Below, piece by piece: positions 1-9,809 of a DNA stretch of 64,000 bases (within the stretch, counting starts at the first letter, position 1; each line of letters begins with the position of its first letter). This DNA is from Geobacter sp. (GTDB lineage Bacteria > Desulfobacterota > Desulfuromonadia > Geobacterales > Pseudopelobacteraceae): positions 1 to 64,000 of the forward strand of contig WKKS01000007.1 in assembly GCA_009684515.1 (NCBI GenBank), in the 5' to 3' direction. Made by a program: the position numbers and the translations under genes. The notes below the pieces were generated by a model. The model had not been told where the DNA came from and searched no databases. It saw only the letters and a list, made by a program, of their open reading frames with translations.

Positions 1-261
1 TCCGGTCTGGTGGGTGCGGAGGGTCATGCCGAGCATCTCGCGGGAGATCAGTCGCACTTCGTCGGCGGTGCGGGCCAGTTTGACGCCACCGCCTTTGCCG
101 CGGCCGCCGGCATGAATCTGGGCCTTGACGACCCACGGCCCCTCACCAAGGCGCTTGGCCCATTCGCGGGCGCCGGCGCTGTTGTAGCAGACGTGGCCGT
201 CGGGGACCGGCACGCCGAATTCTCTCAAGATTGCTTTGGCCTGGTACTCATGGATGTTCAT
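1..261 (-). CDS. sucC: Succinyl-CoA synthetase (ADP-forming) beta subunit, 3' part outside window
   Basis: The reading frame starts with [20 protein letters not shown], the characteristic N-terminus of SucC, and runs off the left edge after 87 codons. The ATP-grasp glycine-rich stretch [14 protein letters not shown] is visible. A good ribosome site (AAGGAG at about 268-274) precedes the ATG. SucC with SucD interconverts succinyl-CoA and succinate with ATP formation in the TCA cycle; it also drains succinyl-CoA made from propionate. It lies 75 bp downstream of an acyl-CoA carboxylase gene on the same strand, which suggests co-transcription in a propionyl-CoA to succinate route. The family call is secure; sucD must lie outside the window. 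Confidence 0.93.
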   Translation of the reverse strand, partial: MNIHEYQAKAILREFGVPVPDGHVCYNSAGAREWAKRLGEGPWVVKAQIHAGGRGKGGGVKLARTADEVRLISREMLGMTLRTHQTG

Positions 262-336
262 TTGGTTCTCCTTTGTGATGAACTGCAAACTGACAAACTA
301 TATTTACTGGCGCAAAAAACGTTATCGGGGTTGCCT

Positions 337-3222
337 CTACAACACCGCCTTAAGGTACTCGGAAGTCCTTGCTTTTTTAGCCCGCTCGACTTCTACCGGA
401 TCCACATCCACATGAATTTCATCAGGTGTAATTTTGAAAAGCGGCTGCCCCTTTTGGACGATGGTGCCGTCCCCACCCTGCATGATTATTTTATCGATAG
501 TGCCTGAGAAGGGGGCGCAAATTTTGTTGAACATCTTCATGACTTCGATGATGTAGAGCGGCTGCCCTTTTTCAAAATGCATCCCCTCGCTTACAAAAGT
601 CGGCATGCCGGGCGCTTCCTGACCGTAGTACATGCCGCCGCAGACAGAGACGATTTCGTCGGCCTTGGTGGCCGGAGGGGGCACCAGCACCTTCTTCATG
701 CGAATCTGCAGATCCGGATCATTCAGATATTCGGGAATGGTCACCTCCATATTTTCTTCGACCCGCAGATCCCAGAACTTGACGTTTTCACCTATCAGGA
801 ACAGCATTCCGAGCAGTTCCAGCCCGGCTTCGTAGGCGAAATGGGCCGAACGGATCTGTTCCCAGGTTTCCTTGTCATAGCCACCCTGCGGCTCTTCATT
901 GTCAAGGATGTCATTAAGTCTGAAATACTCGTCCCTGGCGAGACCGAAATGCTCACGTATCGTACGTGAAAACTCCAGCGACTCCTGCAACAGCTCCCGG
1001 TCGTGGCTCCAGATGATATCCGCAGCCGGCTTGTGGGGACGGTGCGACATGTGCAAAAACTCGTAGGTTTCGTTAAGAACGCCCAAGGGATTTCTCAGCC
1101 AGACGACATTCCCACCATCAATGCGGAAGTTTTTGGTATTCATGCTCAGCCAGCCTGAAAGAAGGTGCGGATCACCCAGCAGGCGTTCCATCGGGCGTGT
1201 AATCAGAGTTCCCTTCCGGTCAAGCACTTCGGACATGTTCTTAACGGCCTTGGGATTGCCCGGATATTCTTTTTCAATCAGCTTGGCGTAATGTTTTTTG
1301 GTCTGCACGAAGGCGTAGACCGGATCCAGCAGATTGGCCTCTTCCTTGAGTGTCCCGACCAGCGTCAGATAAGGGACGACAAAACGGGTGGTCGGCTTGG
1401 CGTTGACATTGCGGCCGAGGAACCAGTTGACCAGTCCGAAATGGAATTCAAGATTGGTTGCCAGATTGTCGCCGTTGATGGTGGTGCTGCGAATGACTTC
1501 AGCCAAGCGCTCATAACTCTCCAGACGGTCATTGCCGGTGGTCAGCAGCAGGGCGATATTGGAATCATAGGCGCCGGCCACGTTATATTTCATGAACTGG
1601 CCAGTGTCGGGATTCAGCATACTGATACCCTGATCGTCACGAACCTCCCCCTGAATCGGCTTAGACCAGTAGCGGATCACACCGCCGGCGTTGGGTGAAA
1701 GCGAAGCGTCAGTCGCGTTCAGACGCGCCTCGACCGAAGCGTTGAAGCGCACGAAACGGACCGGCTTGGGAACTCTTTTCTTGTGTCGCGCCAACAGAGC
1801 CATGGCCTCCACCAAAGATTCCACCACGAAGAAATCGCTGGAATCATCCGGATTGATGAATTTCAGGCTGTAGCAAAGCTCGGTGACCCGGTGTTCAACC
1901 TGGATTCTGGTGTTCACTTCCATGAAGAAGTGATTTTCCCGGTCGACGATACACTCGAAAGTCGAAGCGGAGTCCAGTCCGACCGCTTTGCCAAAGCGCT
2001 CCGACTCCTCTTCCATATGCCTGAGAACCTTCAGGTCACTCTCAAGAGCCTTGACTTCAGCGGCTTTGCCGCCAGCCTTGGCGGTGGCGATAGCAGCCAG
2101 CAGGCCTTCCTGGGTTACGGAAACCTCCAGCAGTTTCTGCTCGTGCATCTGCAATGAACAGTCGCGTCCGCCAAGGGCGATACACCAGTCGCCGTTACCC
2201 AGCAACTGGATCTCGTTATGGCGGGTCTGCTCGATATTCAGCTCTACCAGAACATTCTTGTTGTCGCCAATGCCGTTGGCCTTGACTTCGTTGAGGATTT
2301 CGCGCACCAGTCCGGGCGCTTCCGAAGCGGACTTGTTGATGGCGGCATTGTCCAGCTTTTTTGCCGTCAGCAGCTCGGCGCCAAGAATCCGCTGCCCTTT
2401 GCCGCCCCCTCCGCCGATTGCCTTGAGACGGACCCGGCTGCGGGGATATTTGGTAAACATGGCGGCAACTTCCTGCTGGACCTGTGCGCAGAGTTCCTCG
2501 ACCGAAAACAGGTCAACCCCTTTGGCATACGAGGCATACAGGATATGATCGGCCAGATCTTCCAGGGAAATCTTGGAATCCTTAAAAACTTTGGGATCGC
2601 ACTCGAGCCCTTCCGCTTTCACCAACGCCAAAAGCTGTTTGCGATCCGGGTGCTTTTTCACGAGAGTGCGGGCGGTCACGTTGTCGATACCGGGTGTAAC
2701 GCTGACATTTACGCTCAGGGCGGTCCGCTTGGCCTCGTCTTTCTTTCCGGCGCCATCCTGGGTGGCCGAGCAGGGTCCGATGAAGGTGAGTCCCGCCTTT
2801 TCGATGGCGGCAACGAACTCGCCATCTTCGGCCATAAAGCCGTAACCGGCAAAAATGGAATCGTAACCGTTGTCCAGGGCGATCTGTATGATCTGATCGA
2901 TGCGCTCGACACGCTCTTCCTTGCTGGCGCCGGTGTAATCCGGCACCCGGTGCACACGCCGCGAATCGGTCAGGGAGCGCAGCTCAGGAGCCAGGGCGCG
3001 CGGATAGGCAATCGAATCCTTTTCCGAGATCAGAATCCCGAAGTGAGTGATTCCCATTTCGGCATAAACATCCATGGCTTCCTTGCGGATCGGACCACGG
3101 CAAACTATCAATGGCTTCAGATCCTCGCAGGCAAATGAGCGGACCCAGGCGGAGGGTGATGCGGAGAGGCGGCGATCCTTATGAATGAGCGGATTGTTCT
3201 GGTAATAATCGGATTGTGGCAT
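337..3222 (-). CDS. Acyl-CoA carboxylase biotin carboxylase/biotin carrier subunit (961 aa)
   Basis: Biotin carboxylase ATP-grasp features are visible: the glycine loop IGGGGGKGQR, GGRDCSLQ and FMEVNTRIQVEH. The C-terminus is a biotinyl domain with EVMKM; the biotinylated lysine is about residue 896. The protein should therefore carry both the carboxylase and the carrier for the downstream carboxyltransferase. At 961 aa it is longer than usual PccA/AccA3 proteins (about 600-720 aa), the extra length lying between the two domains. It sits 49 bp after the carboxyltransferase gene, so the two form one enzyme. Propionyl-CoA is the most likely substrate because sucC follows, but acetyl-CoA or another acyl-CoA cannot be excluded. 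The ATG at 3222 has a weak GGGAG site. Confidence 0.85.
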   Translation of the reverse strand: MPQSDYYQNNPLIHKDRRLSASPSAWVRSFACEDLKPLIVCRGPIRKEAMDVYAEMGITHFGILISEKDSIAYPRALAPELRSLTDSRRVHRVPDYTGASKEERVERIDQIIQIALDNGYDSIFAGYGFMAEDGEFVAAIEKAGLTFIGPCSATQDGAGKKDEAKRTALSVNVSVTPGIDNVTARTLVKKHPDRKQLLALVKAEGLECDPKVFKDSKISLEDLADHILYASYAKGVDLFSVEELCAQVQQEVAAMFTKYPRSRVRLKAIGGGGGKGQRILGAELLTAKKLDNAAINKSASEAPGLVREILNEVKANGIGDNKNVLVELNIEQTRHNEIQLLGNGDWCIALGGRDCSLQMHEQKLLEVSVTQEGLLAAIATAKAGGKAAEVKALESDLKVLRHMEEESERFGKAVGLDSASTFECIVDRENHFFMEVNTRIQVEHRVTELCYSLKFINPDDSSDFFVVESLVEAMALLARHKKRVPKPVRFVRFNASVEARLNATDASLSPNAGGVIRYWSKPIQGEVRDDQGISMLNPDTGQFMKYNVAGAYDSNIALLLTTGNDRLESYERLAEVIRSTTINGDNLATNLEFHFGLVNWFLGRNVNAKPTTRFVVPYLTLVGTLKEEANLLDPVYAFVQTKKHYAKLIEKEYPGNPKAVKNMSEVLDRKGTLITRPMERLLGDPHLLSGWLSMNTKNFRIDGGNVVWLRNPLGVLNETYEFLHMSHRPHKPAADIIWSHDRELLQESLEFSRTIREHFGLARDEYFRLNDILDNEEPQGGYDKETWEQIRSAHFAYEAGLELLGMLFLIGENVKFWDLRVEENMEVTIPEYLNDPDLQIRMKKVLVPPPATKADEIVSVCGGMYYGQEAPGMPTFVSEGMHFEKGQPLYIIEVMKMFNKICAPFSGTIDKIIMQGGDGTIVQKGQPLFKITPDEIHVDVDPVEVERAKKARTSEYLKAVL

Positions 3223-3271
3223 TGGTATCTATCTCCCGTCTGATAACGAAGTCAAAAACGTTGGATTGTCG

Positions 3272-4996
3272 TTAGAAAAATTCACGCTGGACGGCCTGCA
3301 TCGGCGCTGCCCTGTAATGCCTCAGGAAGAAGTTCATATTTTCCCCCAGCACTTTGCGCAGGTCGGTCGGCATTACCAGAGAAGAGATCGAACCGAGGCA
3401 AAGCGCCTCTTTCGGGTTCATAAGCTCTTTTTCGTAACGTGTATTGAGCAACGTTTCCTGGCTCTTCAGCCACTCGGCCGCCTCTTTTTCGGCGTCACTT
3501 TTTGCGACCGTATCTGAGCAACCACTCTCCAGCCGTTCTTTTATCCCCTGTTTGATACGCAGAGGAACGGCAACACGCAGTTTGCGAAGCTCATCCTTGT
3601 AAACGAACTCCTTTCCGGCCGGCCCCATAACCGCCAGACGGGTGGTCGGCAGAGCCAGAACCAGATCGGCGCCGGTCGGATAGTTATTATATGAGGCATA
3701 GGCGCCGCCGTAGGCATTACGCAGGATCAGCAGGATGCGCGGAGTGCGGATATCGACGATCGAATCCAGCATGGCGCGACCGGCCTGGACAATGCCGCGG
3801 GCTTCCTGCTCGCGACCGGGCAGGAAACCGGTGGTATCTTCCATGAAAATCATCGGGATGTTGTAGATATTGCAGAAGCGGTTGAAACGCGCAATTTTGT
3901 AGGCGGCATCGCAGTCGATCTGCCCTGAGTCAACCGCGCTGTTGTTGGCCACGAACCCGACCACATTGCCGCCCAGACGTCCAAAGGCGGTGATGACATT
4001 GCGGGCCCGGTCCCGCTGCAGCTCGAAGTAATCGCCATGGTCGCAGATCTGCTGAATTATGATCGAGGCGTCAAATGGCGTGTTGAAGCCGGTCGGCGAG
4101 TTGAAAGCCTTCTTGAGCAGGGTGTTGATCTCCCAGGTTTTCCGGTCGAGCGGGTCGCTGGTCTGTTGAAAAGGGGCCATCACGCTATTATTGTCCGGCA
4201 GGTAGCTCAGCAGTTGCAAAGTGGTGCGCAGGGCGGCGACTTCATCCTCAACGGTCAGATCGGCCACGCCGGACTGCCCGTGCACCATCGGCCCGCCAAG
4301 CTCTTCCGGCGTAATATCCTCACCCAGTACGGATTTGACGACACCCGGACCGGTCAGACCGAAAAAGGTGTCCTTGGGCTGAATCACAAAACTTCCCTGG
4401 CGGGGGAGATAACTGCCTCCGCCGGCATTGAAACCGAACATGCACATAATGCTGGGAACCACACCGCTGATTTTTCGCAGGGCTGTAAAGGCCTCGGCAT
4501 AACCGTCCAGGCCGCCGACACCGGCCGGCACAAAGGCTCCGGCGCTATCGTTCATCCCGATCACCGGAATCCCTTTATCGCCCGCCATCTGAAACAGTCG
4601 GGCCAGTTTTTTACCGTTGGTGGCGTCCATCGAACCGGCCCGGACGGTGAAGTCATGCCCATACAGCGCCACGTCGCGGCCATTGATATTGAGAATCCCG
4701 GTTACAAGCGAAGCCCCGTCCAGGTTCTTGCCCCAGTTCTGAAACAGGATGTTGGGCTCGCGTTCGGTCAGAACCTTGATCCGCTCCCAGACTGTCATTC
4801 TTTTTTTGAAGTGCTGTTTTTCGATCTGGCTGATGCTGACCGATTTGACCGGGCGTTCGATCAGATCATGCCCTTCCTGCATCGCCTCTTCGTAGCCGCC
4901 GGCTGCGCGGGAAATCTCGCCGGGGATGTTAAACTCCATTTTTTGAATCTTCTTCAGCGGGTTTTTCAGTACTGGTAAAATTACCTTACGAGACAT
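3272..4996 (-). CDS. Acyl-CoA carboxylase carboxyltransferase subunit (PccB-like)
   Basis: A crotonase-fold carboxyltransferase of about 574 aa, with the two-lobe arrangement of PccB/AccD5. Recognisable blocks are [15 protein letters not shown] and [12 protein letters not shown] in the N lobe and [16 protein letters not shown] and [11 protein letters not shown] in the C lobe (acyl-CoA and biotin oxyanion loops). It moves the carboxyl group from carboxybiotin on the partner subunit to an acyl-CoA, probably propionyl-CoA. The ATG at 4996 has GGAAGGG at a proper distance; an in-frame GTG at 5005 is possible but lies almost on top of that site. The gene lies between the XRE-cupin regulator and the biotin carboxylase gene on one strand, probably in one operon. 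Confidence 0.87.
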   Translation of the reverse strand: MSRKVILPVLKNPLKKIQKMEFNIPGEISRAAGGYEEAMQEGHDLIERPVKSVSISQIEKQHFKKRMTVWERIKVLTEREPNILFQNWGKNLDGASLVTGILNINGRDVALYGHDFTVRAGSMDATNGKKLARLFQMAGDKGIPVIGMNDSAGAFVPAGVGGLDGYAEAFTALRKISGVVPSIMCMFGFNAGGGSYLPRQGSFVIQPKDTFFGLTGPGVVKSVLGEDITPEELGGPMVHGQSGVADLTVEDEVAALRTTLQLLSYLPDNNSVMAPFQQTSDPLDRKTWEINTLLKKAFNSPTGFNTPFDASIIIQQICDHGDYFELQRDRARNVITAFGRLGGNVVGFVANNSAVDSGQIDCDAAYKIARFNRFCNIYNIPMIFMEDTTGFLPGREQEARGIVQAGRAMLDSIVDIRTPRILLILRNAYGGAYASYNNYPTGADLVLALPTTRLAVMGPAGKEFVYKDELRKLRVAVPLRIKQGIKERLESGCSDTVAKSDAEKEAAEWLKSQETLLNTRYEKELMNPKEALCLGSISSLVMPTDLRKVLGENMNFFLRHYRAAPMQAVQREFF

Positions 4997-5072
4997 TTTT
5001 GCCACCCTTCCGATATGTGGGATAGTTCAAAAAAACATTGCTGCTGCGTTGGATCAAAATGAGCTGGAACTT

Positions 5073-5636
5073 CTACCTCATTACAACCGCCAAAACCTTG
5101 ACTTCATCGCCGTTGGATGAAAGCAGACGATGCTTGAGAGTCGCATCAAAATAAACACTGTCCCCTTCGCTCAGGACGATGCGCTGGTCGTCCAGCAACA
5201 GCTCGGCGGTTCCCTTCATAACGTAGAGAAACTCTTCCCCGTTGTGGCTGTAGGTATCAGTATTGGTGACTTTTTCATTGAGAGTAAGAAGAAAGGGATC
5301 CATCTTTTTGTTCTTTTTGCGGACAGAAAGAGATTCAAAGAAATAACCATGATTGGTGCCGTCCTGCGACATTACCTTTGGAATAATCGTGCGCTCGTTG
5401 CCGCGAAGAACCTCAAAGCGGCATTCCTCCTCGCCTTCGCTGAAAAAGTAGCCGATTTTTACGTCAAAGAAGTGGGAGATTTTGGAAAGGGTGGCAATCG
5501 GCGGGGAAACATTGTTGTTTTCAATCTGAGACAGGAGTGCGGTCGAAAACCCCGTTTCATTGGCCACATCCTGAAGAGTCATTTTTTTTGTTCTGCGCAG
5601 AGCTTTTATCTTCGCTCCAATATTGTACTCCGACAT
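5073..5636 (-). CDS. XRE-family regulator with C-terminal cupin domain
   Basis: 187 aa. Residues about 7-62 are a helix-turn-helix of the XRE type (IKALRRTKKMTLQDVANETG with SQIENN). Residues about 110-185 form a cupin barrel (HNGEEFLYVMKGTAEL). This architecture is typical of local regulators of amino-acid, polyamine or short acyl-CoA metabolism that sense a small ligand in the cupin. It is the first gene of the strand that continues into the acyl-CoA carboxylase, 76 bp downstream, so it probably controls that operon and itself. Repeated GATAAA-centred motifs upstream (5742-5823) are candidate operators. Confidence 0.85.
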   Translation of the reverse strand: MSEYNIGAKIKALRRTKKMTLQDVANETGFSTALLSQIENNNVSPPIATLSKISHFFDVKIGYFFSEGEEECRFEVLRGNERTIIPKVMSQDGTNHGYFFESLSVRKKNKKMDPFLLTLNEKVTNTDTYSHNGEEFLYVMKGTAELLLDDQRIVLSEGDSVYFDATLKHRLLSSNGDEVKVLAVVMR

Positions 5637-5741
5637 GCATACACCTCTGAAATGTTACGTTTTCTGGTAACTGCCTGGTGATTCCTGCTTGCTTTGCCGC
5701 CGTCTGCCAATAGCAAACAGTAGTTCTATCCCTATTTTTTT

Positions 5742-5823
5742 ACTAACGATAAAATAGTTCATTGAAAACAAATGTCAATGACTATTTATCTATAATAAAT
5801 TTTTTTACTATTGATAAAGTATA
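5742..5823. promoter_or_regulatory. Candidate operator cluster upstream of the XRE-cupin regulator
   Basis: Three related AT-rich motifs occur in the roughly 330-bp gap between the regulator and hsp20. One is ACTAACGATAAAATAGT at 5742-5758 (ends are a dyad ACTA/TAGT). The second is ACTATTGATAAAGTAT at 5807-5822. The third, in inverse orientation, is ACTATTTATCTATAAT at 5781-5796. They share GATAAA and flanking ACTA/TAGT. The first and second start 65 bp apart. A role as binding sites of the adjacent regulator is inference. Confidence 0.4.
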
Positions 5824-5905
5824 CAGAAATGACTTTATGCCTGCTTTCAATGGAACAATAAACGGTGTGATGGAAGTTGACAGCATGGAAAAGCGCAAAT
5901 GACAA

Positions 5906-5944
5906 CCGCGTACGAGAGTCGAGTTTTCCGATTCCCGTACGCGG
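5906..5944 (-). terminator. Stem-loop after hsp20
   Basis: CCGCGTACG and CGTACGCGG form a perfect 9-bp stem, extended by a weaker inner stem, just past the hsp20 stop codon. There is no T-run on the minus strand, so it may stabilise the mRNA rather than terminate it. Confidence 0.4.
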
Positions 5945-5966
5945 CCAGGCTTGATTTGTGTGAGGG

Positions 5967-6413
5967 TTATTTCACCTGAATGTTAATCTGTTTGGGCTTG
6001 GTTTCCTCTTTTTTAGGGAGGGTAATGGTCAAAATCCCTTTGTCACAATTCGCCTCAACTTTTTCCTGGTTTATTGTTGCCGGGAGACTGAAGCTGCGCT
6101 GGAATGAACCGAAGTAGCGCTCGATCCGATGGTAATTTTCCTTGCGAACCTCACCTTCATGCTTGCGTTCACCTTTCAGAATCAGAGTGCTGTCCTCAAT
6201 CCGCACTTCTATATCCTTCTGGTCCACATCTGGCAATTCGGCCTTGATGACAATAGCATCTGCGGTTTCATAAATATCCACCGCCGGTTGCCAGATCCCC
6301 TCTTTGATATCCTCACCCGGAAGGTCGTGGTTCCAGGAGAGATTGAGGAGACGGTTCATCTGATCCTGCATACTGCGCAGTTCCCGTAACGGATTGTACT
6401 TTACAAGTGCCAT
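5967..6413 (-). CDS. Small heat shock protein, Hsp20/alpha-crystallin family
   Basis: 148 aa with an alpha-crystallin domain at about residues 40-140 (PAVDIYETADAIVIKAELP, then IEDSTLILKGERK) and the C-terminal anchoring motif region ending INIQVK. It is an ATP-independent holdase that keeps unfolding proteins soluble. The N-terminus MALVKYNPLRELRSMQDQMN is typical of bacterial class A proteins. A strong ribosome site (AGGAGG) precedes the ATG. It is monocistronic, with a near-consensus sigma-70 promoter at 6462-6489 and a stem-loop after the stop. Confidence 0.94.
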   Translation of the reverse strand: MALVKYNPLRELRSMQDQMNRLLNLSWNHDLPGEDIKEGIWQPAVDIYETADAIVIKAELPDVDQKDIEVRIEDSTLILKGERKHEGEVRKENYHRIERYFGSFQRSFSLPATINQEKVEANCDKGILTITLPKKEETKPKQINIQVK

Positions 6414-6461
6414 CGCTTTATCCTCCTTTTTTTTGGTAAGTTTGCCGTGCGTGCCTAGTAA

Positions 6462-6489
6462 ATTATAATCACTATGGCGAGTAAGTCAA
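6462..6489 (-). promoter_or_regulatory. Sigma-70 promoter for hsp20
   Basis: On the minus strand TTGACT (-35, 6484-6489) is followed after 16 nt by TATAAT (-10, 6462-6467), about 50 nt upstream of the hsp20 start. The -10 is a perfect consensus. This points to constitutive or sigma-70 expression rather than a sigma-32 promoter. Confidence 0.65.
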
Positions 6490-6514
6490 GGGACTGACTT
6501 CGTTGGGCGTCACT

Positions 6515-7246
6515 CTACATCTGACTGGTCTGCCGCAGGAAATCCAGGCTTTTAAGCTTCCGGCCGGTGTGGGAAACGATAACATCGTCAAGCAGCCTGC
6601 CGACCGGCAGAATCCCGTCAGCAGTGAAGCGCACCAGCCCGAAACGGCCGGTGGAGAGGCAGGAACGCAGCTCACGCAAGGCCTGTATCGGCATCGGAAA
6701 ACCTGTGGCGGCACAGATTCGGCAGGCCAGCTCGCCGCCACTTTGAATAAGAGCCCCTCTTTCGCCAAAATCGGCTCCGCAGCGGCTGCATTTTTCCAGT
6801 AGTGGCCGATAGCCGAGGATATTCAGGAGGTTGATTTCAAACATCCTGCGATCTTCAGGATTCCCGGCGCCGGAATCCAACCTTTCCAGATAGGTGGTCA
6901 ACAGGCGGTACAGGCGCGGAACCGGATGCCCTTCGGGGGTAATGGATTCCACCAGTTCACAGGCATAGAGCGCATGGGCAATGCTGCTCAATTCCCCCCT
7001 GATCCCGCTGTACAAGGTGATCACATCCGCTTGTTTCAGCGACGACAGTCCATCTTTGCGCAGCAGTTGCAGATTGATCCGGGCAAAAGTTTCCAGTGCG
7101 GGACCGAAGCGTTTGCGGCTGTTGCGGGCGCCACGTGCAAAACCTTTGATCCGGCCATGTTCGAGCGTAAACAAAGTTGCTATCCGGTCGCTTTCACCGT
7201 AGTCCGATGAAGAAAGCACTATGGCCTGAAGTTTTTCCTGAAGCAT
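6515..7246 (-). CDS. recO: DNA repair protein RecO
   Basis: 243 aa. The N-terminal OB fold is clear (QAIVLSSSDYGESDRIATLF), followed by GFARGARNSRKRFG, a family hallmark. A zinc-binding region with CSRCG and CRIC lies at about residues 155-180. RecO loads RecA onto SSB-coated single-stranded DNA with RecR in gap and break repair. Length matches the family (about 240 aa). The start has AGGAAC upstream. It is divergent from mutS2 across a 142-bp gap, so the two repair genes may share a promoter region. Confidence 0.95.
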   Translation of the reverse strand: MLQEKLQAIVLSSSDYGESDRIATLFTLEHGRIKGFARGARNSRKRFGPALETFARINLQLLRKDGLSSLKQADVITLYSGIRGELSSIAHALYACELVESITPEGHPVPRLYRLLTTYLERLDSGAGNPEDRRMFEINLLNILGYRPLLEKCSRCGADFGERGALIQSGGELACRICAATGFPMPIQALRELRSCLSTGRFGLVRFTADGILPVGRLLDDVIVSHTGRKLKSLDFLRQTSQM

Positions 7247-7388
7247 TTAATTGTTCCTGAAGAATCAGAAAATGGTGATGCGATAAAATCTATGCTACAA
7301 TTTCCCGGCTATCTTTCGTGATGCCGGTTCTCCACCGGAAGCCGCGTCAGAAGCCAACTCCACAAACATTATCACACAGGCCGACTAC

Positions 7389-9761
7389 ATGATAGCAGCA
7401 GAAACACTTGCCCGTCTGGAATTCAACAAACTTCTGACCGAAATCGCCCGCCATGCCCACAGCCAATCCAGCTTTGACCTTATCCAGACCATTTCTCCCG
7501 GCACTAATCTTGAGTTATTGAGAGAGCGGAGTGGACGGATCAGAGAGCTCCGCGCCCTGCAGCGGCTGGGTATTTCCATTTCCATCAGCAGCTTCGAGGA
7601 TATCCGCCCCCTGCTTGATCTGCTGAAACCGGCCGGGGCGTTTCTGACGCCACAGGATTTGCTGCTGTTTATTCCTGTACTGGATAATTTCAAAAACATT
7701 GCCCGTCAGTTTTCCCACCGTGACGACATTCCGCTGCTGAAAACAATCGATCCGCAGCTGAAGGGATTCCCGGACATTCTGGAACCGCTGACCGCCTCCA
7801 TTGACCATGACGGCAGCATCATGGACTCAGCCTCATCCTTCCTCAAGGAGACCCGCCGTGCCAAACGGACCCTGGCGGGTCGCATCCGCAAAAAGATCGA
7901 AGAGATCATTCGTGACAGCGGCATTGAAATATTCCTGCAGGACGATTTCATCACCCAGCGTTCCGGGCGCTGGGTCATCCCGGTGCGGATGGATTCCAAA
8001 GGAATGGTCAAAGGGGTGGTGCACGATGTCTCCTCATCGGGCGAAACCGCTTTCATGGAGCCGCTGGAAATCATTCCTTTTGTCAATGAGCTGGAAAACC
8101 TGGCGGCCGAGGAGAAAGCCGAGGAGATCCGCGTCCTGCGCCAGCTATCAAGCTGGATAAGGGAGGATGCCGAAGAATTGGCGGCCCGTTTTGAAACGCT
8201 GCTGTTGCTGGACATGCTCAACAGCATCGCCCGCTTTGCCGAAGAATTTGACCTTGAGTCGGCCAACCTGAATGAACAGGGCGAACTACGCCTGGTGGAT
8301 GCCCGCCATCCGCTGCTGCTGATGATGCAGAAACGGGGCATGCTGGCGCGGGTGGAACCGCTTGGGCTGCAACTGGGGGGCGGCTCCGGCCCGGACTCGG
8401 TCATGGTTATCACCGGCCCCAATGCCGGCGGCAAAACAATCGCCCTCAAGACAGCTGGAATGCTGTCACTGATGGCGCTTTGCGGCCTGCCGGTTTCGGC
8501 GGGGCCCCGTTCGACCTTTCCTCTGCTGGATACACTGCTGGTTGATATCGGCGATGAACAATCGATTGAGCAGAGTCATTCCACTTTTTCAGCCCACGCC
8601 GCCCGGATTACCACGATCCTGGGTCAGGCCGGGGCCCGCAGCCTGGTGCTGTTGGACGAACTGGGCGCAGGCACCGAACCGCTGCAGGGGGCGGCCATCG
8701 CCTGCGGCGTGCTGAGTGAATTGCAGCAGCAGGGGTGCCTGGTCATTGCAACCACCCATCTGTCCGAAATCATCGGCTTCGTCCATCGTTCACCCGGCAT
8801 GATCAATGCCGGAATGGAGTTCGACGACAACAGCTTCACTCCGCTTTACCGCCTGATCGTCGGCGAACCGGGGCAGTCGCATGCGGTGGAGATCGCACGC
8901 CGTTTCGGTATGCCGGAACGGGTGATCACCTTTGCCCGCCAGATGCTGGGGAGCGCCGGAAGCGAATTTGCTTCGCTGCTGACCGAGTTGCGCCGTCGGC
9001 GGGCCGAACTTGAGAAGACCCGACAGGAGCTGGATCAGCGGGAAAAGCGGTTAACAGATCGTGATACGGAGCTGAAACTGCGTGCGGCGGAAGTCGATAA
9101 AATTAGACGTGAGGCGGCTGAAAAGGCCTGGGATGACGCCAAAGAGCTGATTTCAACCAGCAGGAGAAAAATGAACATGCTGCTGGAGGAATTGAAGCGG
9201 GAAAAACGGAGTGATATCGTTGACAAACTGAGGCGGAGCGAGGCGGAATTGACGGAACAGCTCAAACCGCAGAATGTGAAACCGGAATTATTGCCACTGG
9301 AAAGAGTCAAGGCGGGTGACAGCGTTCATTTGCGTTCCCTCGGCTGCGACGCCGTCGTGCTTTCAACCGACGAGCGGAGCGGCAAGGTCCGTGTCAGGGC
9401 CGGCCGAATGGAGTTGGATCTGCAACTGGCGGAACTGGCCAAACCGCAGTCAAAGAGCGAGACGGGACGCAAAAAGACTCCGGCCGGGACCTGGCGTGTC
9501 AATATTGAAGAAAGCGACCAGCGCGAACTGAAGCTGATCGGGATGCGGGTGGACGAAGCTCTGGCCGAGCTGGAAACATTCATCAGCCACGCCGCTGCCG
9601 CCGGAGTGCGGGAAGTGCGGGTTATTCACGGCATCGGCACCGGCCGACTGCGTGATGCGGTGCGGGAAGAGCTGGGACGACATCCGCTGGTGGAAAACCA
9701 CCGGAGCGGAGAACCGCACGAAGGGCGCGACGGCGCGACGGTGGTGACGCTGAGGAACTGA
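7389..9761 (+). CDS. mutS2: Endonuclease MutS2
   Basis: 790 aa. It has the MutS core (lever/clamp, about residues 1-310), an ABC-type ATPase with Walker A GPNAGGKTIALK at about residue 343 and LDELGAGTEP for the signature/Walker B region. A long coiled coil of Glu/Arg repeats follows (about 520-640), then a C-terminal Smr nuclease domain (IHGIGTGRLRDAVREEL). MutS2 lacks the mismatch-recognition domain; it acts on branched DNA and, in some Firmicutes, on collided ribosomes. Length is typical. No strong ribosome site is seen before the ATG, but the family N-terminus fits this start. Confidence 0.95.
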   Translation: MIAAETLARLEFNKLLTEIARHAHSQSSFDLIQTISPGTNLELLRERSGRIRELRALQRLGISISISSFEDIRPLLDLLKPAGAFLTPQDLLLFIPVLDNFKNIARQFSHRDDIPLLKTIDPQLKGFPDILEPLTASIDHDGSIMDSASSFLKETRRAKRTLAGRIRKKIEEIIRDSGIEIFLQDDFITQRSGRWVIPVRMDSKGMVKGVVHDVSSSGETAFMEPLEIIPFVNELENLAAEEKAEEIRVLRQLSSWIREDAEELAARFETLLLLDMLNSIARFAEEFDLESANLNEQGELRLVDARHPLLLMMQKRGMLARVEPLGLQLGGGSGPDSVMVITGPNAGGKTIALKTAGMLSLMALCGLPVSAGPRSTFPLLDTLLVDIGDEQSIEQSHSTFSAHAARITTILGQAGARSLVLLDELGAGTEPLQGAAIACGVLSELQQQGCLVIATTHLSEIIGFVHRSPGMINAGMEFDDNSFTPLYRLIVGEPGQSHAVEIARRFGMPERVITFARQMLGSAGSEFASLLTELRRRRAELEKTRQELDQREKRLTDRDTELKLRAAEVDKIRREAAEKAWDDAKELISTSRRKMNMLLEELKREKRSDIVDKLRRSEAELTEQLKPQNVKPELLPLERVKAGDSVHLRSLGCDAVVLSTDERSGKVRVRAGRMELDLQLAELAKPQSKSETGRKKTPAGTWRVNIEESDQRELKLIGMRVDEALAELETFISHAAAAGVREVRVIHGIGTGRLRDAVREELGRHPLVENHRSGEPHEGRDGATVVTLRN

Positions 9762-9809
9762 GTATTCCTGTCGTTTTTTTGTGGGAAACAAAAAACAGAT
9801 TTATTCTTT

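Noticed and set aside
10-507. 165-aa plus-strand frame at the left end
   Set aside because: Shadow of sucC and the carboxylase gene.
2218-3138. 306-aa open frame on the plus strand
   Set aside because: Shadow of the biotin carboxylase gene.
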